64,000 nt of DNA from Lycium barbarum (Eukaryota > Streptophyta > Magnoliopsida > Solanales > Solanaceae): NCBI RefSeq assembly GCF_019175385.1, contig NC_083346.1, positions 59,673,821-59,737,820 of the forward strand. Reading direction: 5' to 3'. Each line of letters begins with the position of its first letter. The first letter of the stretch is position 1. This document shows, in pieces, positions 55,723 through 64,000 of the stretch. The notes below the pieces were generated by a model. It had not been told where the DNA came from and searched no databases. It saw only the letters and a list, made by a program, of their open reading frames with translations. A program made the translations under genes and the position numbers.

Positions 55723-57000
55723 GAACATTCATCGTCGAATGTAGAGGCGTATATGAGTGGAATTAACTCTTAAAGGATTTTACGAAAATTTTGACAGAGT
55801 CTCCTCTCTAAACTGGACTATCCCAGACCTGTCACGCAGCCATAAAACATTATATATGTTTCACAAGGCGACAAACAAGTAAGAACATCTCATCGGGCGT
55901 CACATGTCCATCAAATATTAAATAAAGTCATCCTATTTTGTAACTCTCCTCATATACCAGTAACTCTGCCGCTGAAAATACTATAACGCATCAACTCAGA
56001 GTTCACATAAATATAGAATAGTGGTTAGTCTATTGGCACATAATATATGCTAAAGAAACTTATAATCGAATCATAATCATCAGGAACCTTCAATTTGAAA
56101 CAATTGCGGGTACTTAGATTTTATTTCTTCTTCGGCTCCTTAAATACACTTTTACTGAACCCACTTCTTTGATTCTCAACTTGTGAACCTGTCAATCTAA
56201 GATAGCAACTGGGACTTGCTCGTAGGACTTGTCCTCTATATTCTAAACATCATCTACTGAGAAAACCCAAGAAAGGTCTCTGATACACTTACGTAGCATA
56301 GGCACATGAAAGACTGGATGGGCATACTCTAGCTCTGATGGTGATTCTAGCCTGTAGGCCACTTGGCCTATCCTCCAAATGATTTTGTAAGGCCCAATGT
56401 ATCTCGGGCTAAGCTTTCCCTTTCTGCCAAATCTCATGATGCTTTTCACACCTTCAAGAACACTTGGTAATTAACTTGAAATTCTAAGTCTTGTCATCGT
56501 ACCTCTGAATCTAATTTCTGGCTACTCATGGCTGTCAATAATCGCTCCTGAATAAGATTCACCTTCTCTACGACCTGGTGGACTAAGTCGGGTCCAAGAA
56601 ACTGACTCGCCCATCTCGACCCTTGTGGTAGGGGATCTACACTTTTGCCAGTACAAGGCCTCATAAGGAGCTATTTTGATTGGAATGATAACTATTATTA
56701 TAGGTGAACTCGATAAGTGGAAAATGGTCATCTCAACTTCTCTTGAAGTCTAGCACAGATGCTCATAACATATCCTTTAGCGTGTGAATCGTGCACTCAG
56801 CTTAGCCGTCTGTCTATGGATGGGAGGGTTGTACTCGCACTTACTTGTATCCCCAAACCTTTCTGGAAAGTTATCTCGAAGTTAGTTATCAACGGAACTC
56901 CTCTATCACGTATAATAAACACTGGAACACCATGAAGCTTTACTATCTCTTTGATATATGACTTCACATAATTCTCGACCGTAAAAGTAGTCCTGATGCT
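55723..57000 (-). pseudogene. Element E integrase remnant
   Basis: On the minus strand: HGVPVFIIRDRG-like text near 56900-56930, DGQAE-like text near 56800, IAPYEALYWQKCRSP near 56640-56690, then KSIMRFGRKGKLSPRYIGPYKIIWRIGQVAY and HPVFHVPMLRKCIRDLS at 56243-56449. Numerous stops and shifts make it non-functional. The C-terminal tail between 56240 and 56090 is only partly recognisable. It lies next to the E PPT, as expected for the end of pol. Confidence 0.82.
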
Positions 57001-57997
57001 GACTTCACGAGTCTATAAACATCACCCAAATGGAGTTAAACTTATGATATGATGGGGTAAACTTCTGTCATAATCTGATATCATAGTCCATATTCGGCAC
57101 TAATATCTCAAGGCTCCTTCTTCTTTCACCTCGAAGGTGTTACTTCATTCCGCTAGACTTTTTCCTTAAGCGAATAAAGTAGGATTCTCATACTGTCGCT
57201 CTTTTACCTTTACTACCAAAGATGATACTGATGTTTTCTGAATGGTAATTCTGCTATCATCTGAGTCCAATAATCAGACCCCTAACTACTTAACTGATGT
57301 AGCTCTCAGGCTAAACCTATCTTCTCGACTCCCAAGTATGCTAAACTGCATATGGATATGTGGTTGAAGGCATCGGTTAAAACCTTGGCCTCACCCGGAT
57401 GGTATCGGATGTAATCTTTAGATAATTCAAGTCATCATCTTTGGCGCCAACTCTGCTCCTTCTACTTAAAGTTGTACTGGAAACACTTATGGTCTTTAAA
57501 GTCTCAACATTAACACCATATAAATAAAGCCGTCATATCTGATGCGCGTGCACCATAAGCAGTTTCCTTTCCTTGCTCATTCTAACACTTGCAACATGCA
57601 TATACCAACTAATCTTAATTCTCACCCATTCTTGAAATTCCTGTATATATAACCACAAACATTACTCTTGATTCCAATTCTCCATTTCAATAGACATGAA
57701 AGATGATGAGTCATCTTATTCATATTAAACTGCGAGCTCATTACATCATATGGGTACCCATTAGAACCTTAGGTGCTTTTGAACTATATACAGTCATCCC
57801 TAATTGCTTTTCACTTCAACTTTACTCTAGTCAAATTACTTTTGAACACAACTTTTAATGGCCTCCCTTGTATTCTAGGATCAATGGTGTCCTTTCGAAT
57901 TTTTAAATGCTTATATTGAACTTCACCTACCATTTATTCTGTATGAAACAATTTTAGAGAGTCACGACCGTGTACTTTCGGGACTAAAACTTGTACA
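57001..57997 (-). pseudogene. Element E RNase H / pol linker remnant
   Basis: Minus strand near 57380-57470 reads like RW.Q.ELSKDYIRYHPGEAKVLTDAFNH, the decayed form of [11 protein letters not shown]...[15 protein letters not shown], and text to about 57880 fits earlier RNase H positions loosely. Many stops. It is cut at about 58001 by solo LTR F. Confidence 0.65.
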
Positions 57998-58006
57998 TTT
58001 AGATCC

Positions 58007-61000
58007 CGTAACCACCTGATTTGTCGTTATTGCATTTCTGACCCTTTTGACCCTTTCCCGAGCTTGGTTAGCTCCCTTTTGACTTGAGGGGACTGCTGAC
58101 ATCTTGCCGAGGTGTCTAGACTTGATTCGGGTGACTTTTTGTGAAATGTGGGCTTAAAGCAAAAACGAGTTGACTCAAAGTTGTTATGTGGTTTGAGAGT
58201 TGACTTTGTCAACGGGACTTGATTTGGTAAATCTGAGACCGCGGGAGAGTTCGTATCGTATTTTTATATATATCTGCATATTGTTTTTTGTATAATTTGG
58301 ATTCCGTATGATAGTTAAGTTTCGGGGTTGAAATAGCGAAAACAGAAAATTGGCTTCCGGTGTACCAGTTAATGGTGTCCGCTACAGTGGCACCAATACC
58401 GCTAAAACGGCACCGCTGAGGCGGTGATGGTGCCGCTGGAGCGGAGATCCTGCAAAATTGCCTTAGCCACTGGGGCGGCCAATATGAGCGCTGGAGCGAT
58501 GGCGTTGCAGCGGTGATGCGACCTCTGCAGCGGTGCCACTGAACCAGTATGGTTTTATTAGTCTTTCTCATAAGTTCTATATTTGTTGAGAGCCATATTG
58601 GAGGCGACTTGGAGCTCTAGACGGCCTTTTTCCTTCTAGAGTAATTGCCTTGTCCCTATATCTTGTTATTATAGTCTCCTAAACATGATTCTAACCTAGT
58701 AATAACTAGAACCAAAGAGGATTTCCATGGGTTTTGGGAGAAAAAGTGTTAAAAATGGAATTGATGAATTGATGGAGTTTAATGATGAAATTGTTGATGT
58801 TTATGATAAATTATCATGTTTCCATGCTTAGTAATCAATAACCCATGATTATTTCATAGAAATTCTTGAATCAAAATTAGGGTTCGTAGGCCCAAATTGG
58901 GGGTTTTCCATAGAAACAGGATTTTGAAGATTAGTTGAACATTTCTTTGATTTTAATGATGGGTTTAGGTTTTTTGGGGTTGAAATTTGTATTTTGATAA
59001 TAAAATTCTCGTTTTTCCCTTGAGTCTCGTTTTCCTAAATTAAAGAGCCGGTTTGGCCCTAATAGAATATAGCCAATATGGGTGTTGTTCTTCTCGTATT
59101 CTTACATAGAATCTATATTTGATTAGAGTTTGGTTTTGTGGAGAATCACCGTAAGGGCAAGGAATTAGCTCATGGTCCGTGATTTGCTGTTCGGCGTTCC
59201 TGGTAGGTTATGGCTTGCCCTTGGTGAGACTTCGTATAGAGAATCATATTTTTAGATTATATTATTCGAGAAAGCATGTAAACCTTCGAGTATGAAGTTG
59301 GGTTGGATATTTCCTTAGGTTGGGCCCTGTTGTGTGACTAGGGCTAGCCACCCCGTTGTGTTGTAACTTAATTGTTTTATTGTGCTGGTTTGATGCCACA
59401 TGTGGTTAGTAGATATTAGGAATTGTTGTTCCATCTTGATTGTGATATTATAGTATCTTACGGGTGGATGTTAATGCGAGGATAGAGTTCTGGATGACAT
59501 GTGTAGTCTCTCATAATATTGTTGGCGTACCATGTTGGTACTTGTGATGTTGATATGTTGTTGGAGTACCCATGTTGGTGCTTGTGATATTGCCCTGATT
59601 CTTTATGTTGGCACATTCATTGCACATATTCTCATGATATATTGTTAATACATTGTTGGTACTTGATGAAACACTGTGATAAGCAAAGCTCAGTTTGCAT
59701 GCAAGTGATATGAGTAGTCCGATGTTCGATGGTTGTTCTGGAATCGTGGATTGTGTTAAAAAGAGATGAGAGTCAGTGATCTGAGGTCATGTACCGGAGC
59801 AAAATGAGTGTGATAAGAGATCTTCTGGTTGGCATCTGCAAACTTGAATCATACATTGAGTACTCATCTTGCATATATATCTATAAGGTACATTTGACAG
59901 GGCGGTGACGATGTGGCCTATGTTGTTTTGAAATACTTGGGAGGTTTTATACTAATTGCGCGACCATTCTAAGCTGTGTGATACGGGATGGTCGGCAGGC
60001 GTGAAGGGTGGAAAGGTCATCTCTATGTTGTGTGATACGAAGTGACATAGTACATGGACTTCGCGGATCCCCCATGGGCTGTGCTACCGAAACATCGATA
60101 ATTTTGTCCGGAGTACATGTGTACACAACATTCCATTGCATATATATTTCATACATTATTGCATTGCATTGCACTTGGTCCTTGTGGTGTACTTCATATT
60201 TTTGTGATGTACTTATGATGTATGGATTCAGACTGAGTATTTGGGACTTGAAACATTTGGGGAGTAGATGCTTCAACTTAGGTGATGATGTGTACTTGGT
60301 TCTGGCTTATGTATGACTTATACTTGTTGATTTATCTGCCTATCCTGCTTTATTGTCTGAATTATGTCAGCTATGCTTAGTTGGCTGATGCTACCTACTA
60401 GTATCGTTGTTTTGTACTGACCTACGCTTGCTGCTTTATGATTGCAGAAAATTAGACAAGTTCCACTCTTTTCCCTCGGGGATGATTGACAAGGATACTG
60501 TAGAGTCATTCCAGGGTGAGCACGATGATGGCCGCTGCCCCGGATGTTCTTCCCTTTACTTACTTGTCTTACTCTTATTTCGAGACAGTTGTATTATGAG
60601 ATTTTATCATCTTTCAGACTCGTAGTATGTAGTTAGTGCTCATGTATGACTAGACTAGATCTATGGGGTTGTATTTAGTATTTTCGCACTTTATCTTATG
60701 TGGATGATTTGAGACCTATTCTATATTTATATCTTCCGCCTTTACTTATATTGGTTATATTGGGATAAGGGTTTGCCTATCGTAGTGGGAATGATCGTTG
60801 AATTAGTTCTCAGTGAAAGAGGTCTTGAGTCAAGGAAGAAAAACCAAGCTCTGTTAGTCAGACCTCCTCAGAAGTACATGATTTCGCCTTTCCAACCAAT
60901 TGATGTAGGAAGAATCCTGGACCTATTCATTCATCGTCAGACTCGCCTAGCGGTCTTTTTCATCTCGTAAAGCGGTATTTCTCTCTTTTATCATCTCTTT

Positions 61001-61054
61001 AAGGACATAGAGCTTCGGTTCCCTTCTTCCTAACTAGTAAAATGGGTCGTGACA
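58007..61054 (+). mobile_element. Solo LTR F (B-related family) in E's pol region
   Basis: A 3048-bp LTR starting CGTAACCACC (TG changed to CG; compare TGTAATGACC in B) and ending AATGGGTCGTGACA. It is flanked by a perfect GATCC duplication at 58002-58006 and 61055-61059. CTGACCCTTTTGACC near its start and a cluster of CCGCTG-N-AGCGG repeats (58370-58545) link it to B's LTR. No PBS or internal region. The stretch 60790-61040 departs from the B-type end and may be a small further insertion. Confidence 0.9.
58370..58545 (+). repeat. CCGCT-AGCGG inverted-repeat cluster in solo LTR F
   Basis: At least six GCGGTG or CCGCTG/CCGCTA units alternate over about 175 bp in an otherwise AT-rich LTR. A similar but sparser cluster is in B's LTR at 28745-28890. 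Confidence 0.8.
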
Positions 61055-61059
61055 GATCC

Positions 61060-62885
61060 ATTGTGTAATTTTGTATGATTTAATAACTCGTCTAAGTTCT
61101 CTCGTCTAGCCATAACTAGGCTCTTCATAAGCCAATTACTGATTGCTCAATTGATTTATCTTCATATCTTTATTCTAAGTTACTACTCTTAGGGATATGT
61201 CTTTTGCCTTAATTTAACCTACACACGAGCTTTCTGAGTATCAAATGTCCGATTATGTTTACCATCAATTGGTACCTTTACCTCGGAAGTCATTACCGTC
61301 TCTTCACTACTGTTTGTACTTATGCATTATTCTACAGTCGTTAGACATCTATAGAGTTTTGACCAAATACAATCTCATTCACTTCTAACCTTTTTTCGTC
61401 ATCCTTCAGCCTTTCTATCATTAAGAGAAACATATTTGCGCCTCGATACTTCACCATACCATCTCCCCTTCTTAGGAGAATGACTAAGACTTATGCTTTA
61501 GTATTCCGCTCCTGTAGAGGTCAAATTGTTACAACTTCACCTTTTTGCAATTCTTTGCACTGCTGGTGACTTATAATTTGCCTTTGAATGATCTTCCCTT
61601 ATTAGGGACAACTATAATTACTTATATACATAAAGTGCTATATGTTCATACTGGCATATTTGATCTTAATGAGTTTAACTTTGCTCACGTTTCTTGTCTC
61701 AAGAAGATCTTTTTCTTAATGACCCTGAAAGGTTGTTGTTCTATCGTTCATCCTTTCACTGCCTAATCATTCACTTTTGCTAATACCGCAATGCCAACTA
61801 CTACAAAAATCCTTCGTGTCTCTAACTTGAATTTTTTTTTATCTTAGGTTACTCCTTAATATTGGTATCTCTAAGTCTAAGAGATAAATCGGTCTTCTGA
61901 TAATTCTCATTAACGTCGCTGATTTACTTCTCGTAATGTAGACATAATCTTCTGACTTACACTTCTTTATCATCTCCAAAATTGCTTTCTTTTATATTTT
62001 CTTCTACTTGACTCTGAAGCTTGTCGTACTACTATACTTCAGCTTATGTTCTCTAATGATTTCTCATATCTACTCATAACTCTTTATTTAGCCTTTTAAC
62101 ACTCTCTCGCTAACATTACCATCTCTTATCTTATTCCGAAAAACTCCAGCAAGGTGCTCTTTCGCTTCTAGGTTCCCCCACTTTATTTGGGCTTATTCTT
62201 TGGTCACTTAACATTCTTTCTTTACTGGGTACATGGGCCACACTGAGGTGACTACTTATCCCGCATACAAGGATTCCAATACCTAACCTCCAAATCTTCT
62301 AAACCCTCGAGAAGTCATTTCTGATCATACCATTCCAGGGTACACCCCCTATATGCCTCATAAAGAGGAACTATCAACATATCCATAATACTATTCAAAA
62401 ATGTCATCTAGTTCTAACAATCTGTCCATTGCCATGAACTGTTATAACCCTCACTAGATCTTGAAATTCCATTACTTTCCTAGCTATCTCTGTTGATACC
62501 TATAAATCATAAGCTGGGATGGGTGCTACTAACTGTACCTATATCACTATTAAAAATGGAACCACGATGCTTGTGTTCCTCTGTCTGAACTCCAATTACT
62601 TTACAATTTTCTCTACTTCTCGTACCTCCTTCACTTTACCTGTTTTACGTACTAAAACTCGTATTATTACATTCTGAAGCTCTTGTAGTTTCTTACCTGC
62701 ATGGGTGAGATAGATATTCACGTCTTAAGGCTCTTAACATAACTTGCACATTCGGTAGCAACATGATCTGATAGGACCGCACATTTACTTATCATAACAC
62801 GAGTTAAAATTGAGTCCCTATGACTTAGCTCTATTTCATGATCCGGAGTAAGAAAGAGGGATAACAAATCCTAAATGACATGTGG
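61060..62885 (-). pseudogene. Element E 5' internal region, too decayed to assign
   Basis: By position between the leader and pol this should hold gag, protease and RT on the minus strand. I find no reliable zinc knuckle, DPGST or YVDD-type block, and no long open frame on either strand. It is called an element remnant only from context. Confidence 0.45.
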
Positions 62886-62891
62886 ATTCTT

Positions 62892-62927
62892 TGTTATAGC
62901 ATGTGGTGCACAACACACTTATAAACA
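62892..62927 (-). other. Leader stem-loop with GTGCAC palindromic loop (element E)
   Basis: The arms are degraded (TGTTTATAAGTGTG against CACATGCTATAACA on the minus strand) but the loop TTGTGCAC is unchanged (palindrome at 62906-62911). The spacing to the PBS is like that in A, C and H. Confidence 0.65.
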
Positions 62928-62970
62928 AGACTCTACTAGACGGGGCTTGTAGACTCGCTATAATAGACCT

Positions 62971-62982
62971 GTTCTGATACCA
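62971..62982 (-). other. Primer-binding site of element E
   Basis: Minus strand TGGTATCAGAAC, one mismatch to the initiator tRNA-Met PBS, three bases inside the LTR end. Confidence 0.9.
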
Positions 62983-62985
62983 AGT

Positions 62986-64000
62986 TGGTCACACCCTAAG
63001 CCTTGGGAGGCGTGGTCGTTACCAGGTGCCTTACTTGACCCAGAGCGTACCAACTGTAACACGTACAACCTGAACATACAGAACAATCTGGGACGACAAG
63101 GCCAATCTGTAACACAAGTATGCTATCTTAGGCCGACAAGGCCGTAAACTGAATAATCGGTAGATGGAAACTATCTCACTGAAATGGCATCACCCCAACA
63201 TATATATAAGCACCTATGCGGACCGACAAGGCCACCATGCATATTTATAATAAGCAAAACCCAAAACAAACATGTACAAGGCTGACAAGACTACCATGCT
63301 AACATATTATATGTACAAGGCAAGTCTACAAGCCTCAAAGAGGAATATGACTGTATTGTGCTTGGGACAGGGCCCCGGCCTACCCATCATAACTATATAT
63401 GCAAAATGACTCCAACTCTAGACCTGGAAATTAAAGATGAAATAGAGCTTACCTAGCTAGCTGATACTCAACACTGCCTACTGTGGAGGTCGGTCTATCT
63501 ATCTGTGAGGGCCTATAAGTATGAAATGCACCGCCCCCAACCAAAACGATGTCAGTACAAAAAAATGTACTGAGCATGTAAGGCAACTAAATAATTGAAA
63601 CTGAACTGATTTACATGATATACTGAATGTAAATTGAGCAGTCAATGATAATCTGGAAACATATCTACCTTTCTCTATCTCATGTCATGAATACAATACT
63701 GAAAATAAACTGTCCGGCATCATGTGGGGTCCGGCGTGTAAGTGCAAAGCCCCAAAGGAAATGTGAATGGCCCGAAGGCAAATGGAAATAGCCCCAAAGG
63801 CAAATGTCAATAGCCATGAAGACAAACTGTATCTCTGGCCCTGAATGCAAACTGTATCTCTATATATCCTTGAAGGAAAATTGTATCACTGTATATCCAA
63901 AAAGGCAAACCATATCTCTGAATAGCACCGAAGACAAACTGCATCTCTGTATAGCATTAAAAGGAAATGTATATGATGATGAATGCATAGCCCCGAAGGC
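62986..64000 (-). repeat. Element E 5' LTR (continues beyond window)
   Basis: It starts TGGTCACACCC on the plus strand. It contains GCCGACAAGGC-type repeats (63100-63300), CAGTAC-N8-GTACTG at 63553-63572, and repeated CCCCGAAGGCAAATG/TGTATCTCTG units at 63740-64000 that match pieces 2 and 3 of the 3' LTR. Confidence 0.88.

Larger units (their letters stand above)
32789..64000 (-). mobile_element. Element E: old minus-strand Ty3/gypsy element, host to I, J, H, G and F
   Basis: The 5' LTR with PBS lies at 62971-64000 and runs off the window. A decayed pol region and PPT lie at 55708-62970. The 3' LTR is broken into five pieces between 32789 and 55707. Matching LTR text at 32800-33517 and 62990-63730, and the rejoined text CTCATAGGGGTCCGG across solo LTR I, support this reading. 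It is the oldest element of the right half, since all the others interrupt it. Confidence 0.82.

Noticed and set aside
60773..60970. Possible coding insertion in solo LTR F
   Set aside because: 65 codons with no recognisable motif; at most it marks a small rearrangement of the LTR end.

Overview
This is a plant nuclear window made almost entirely of nested Ty3/gypsy LTR retrotransposons. The pol domains (KGVMRFGKKGKLSPRYIG, YNNSYHSSIQMAPYEALYG, HPVFHVSMLRKC) and the TGGTATCAGAGC primer-binding site (initiator tRNA-Met) fit the Tekay/Del-like chromovirus lineage. A eudicot, possibly Solanaceae, is my guess from general look only. I find no convincing host gene, rRNA gene, tRNA gene or CRISPR array.

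Layout. 1-6206: element A (+), left LTR cut by the window edge, gag-protease, RNase H remnant, truncated right LTR. 6207-6949: short unassigned repeat. 6950-30723: old, decayed element B (+). Its integrase is split at 11839/27975 by element C (11840-27974, +), and C's 5' LTR is split by element D (13766-19409, +). 30724-32788: unassigned sequence plus a minus-strand protease/RT fragment (K). 32789-64000: old minus-strand element E running off the right edge. Its 3' LTR was hit by solo LTR I (33518-35916), solo LTR J (36071-39382), the young gag-only element H (39769-49404) and a 4.9 kb Tat/Ogre-type LTR-like block G (49701-54557). Its pol region was hit by solo LTR F (58007-61054). Boundaries rest on TG...CA ends, PBS/PPT positions and 5-bp target-site duplications: TGTTC/TATTC (C), CATGA/CATGG (D), ATAGG (I), AATGG (J), CAACC (H), GATCC (F).

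Insertion order follows from nesting: B before C before D, and E before I, J, H, G and F. H looks youngest, with two 3064-bp LTRs differing at about two dozen positions by eye. A is also young. C has a single gag-pol frame with about nine stops before the first frameshift, several explained by CAG-to-TAG or TGG-to-TAG/TGA changes, as expected from deamination in silenced elements.

The most interesting signals are structural. (1) A 36-nt leader hairpin about 45 nt after the PBS in A, C, H and E has a palindromic loop that is GTGCAC in three elements and GCGCGC in C, like retroviral dimer-initiation loops. (2) Element H encodes gag only and carries a 5S-rRNA-like module with an intact box-C-like motif and a T5 tract, plus a 41-bp minisatellite. 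(3) TCAGTAC-N7-GTACTGA, with two further small hairpins, is conserved across otherwise different LTR families. (4) LTRs share plant-type splice donor and acceptor motifs. (5) C-family LTRs carry a 72-bp array built on a 19-bp palindrome.
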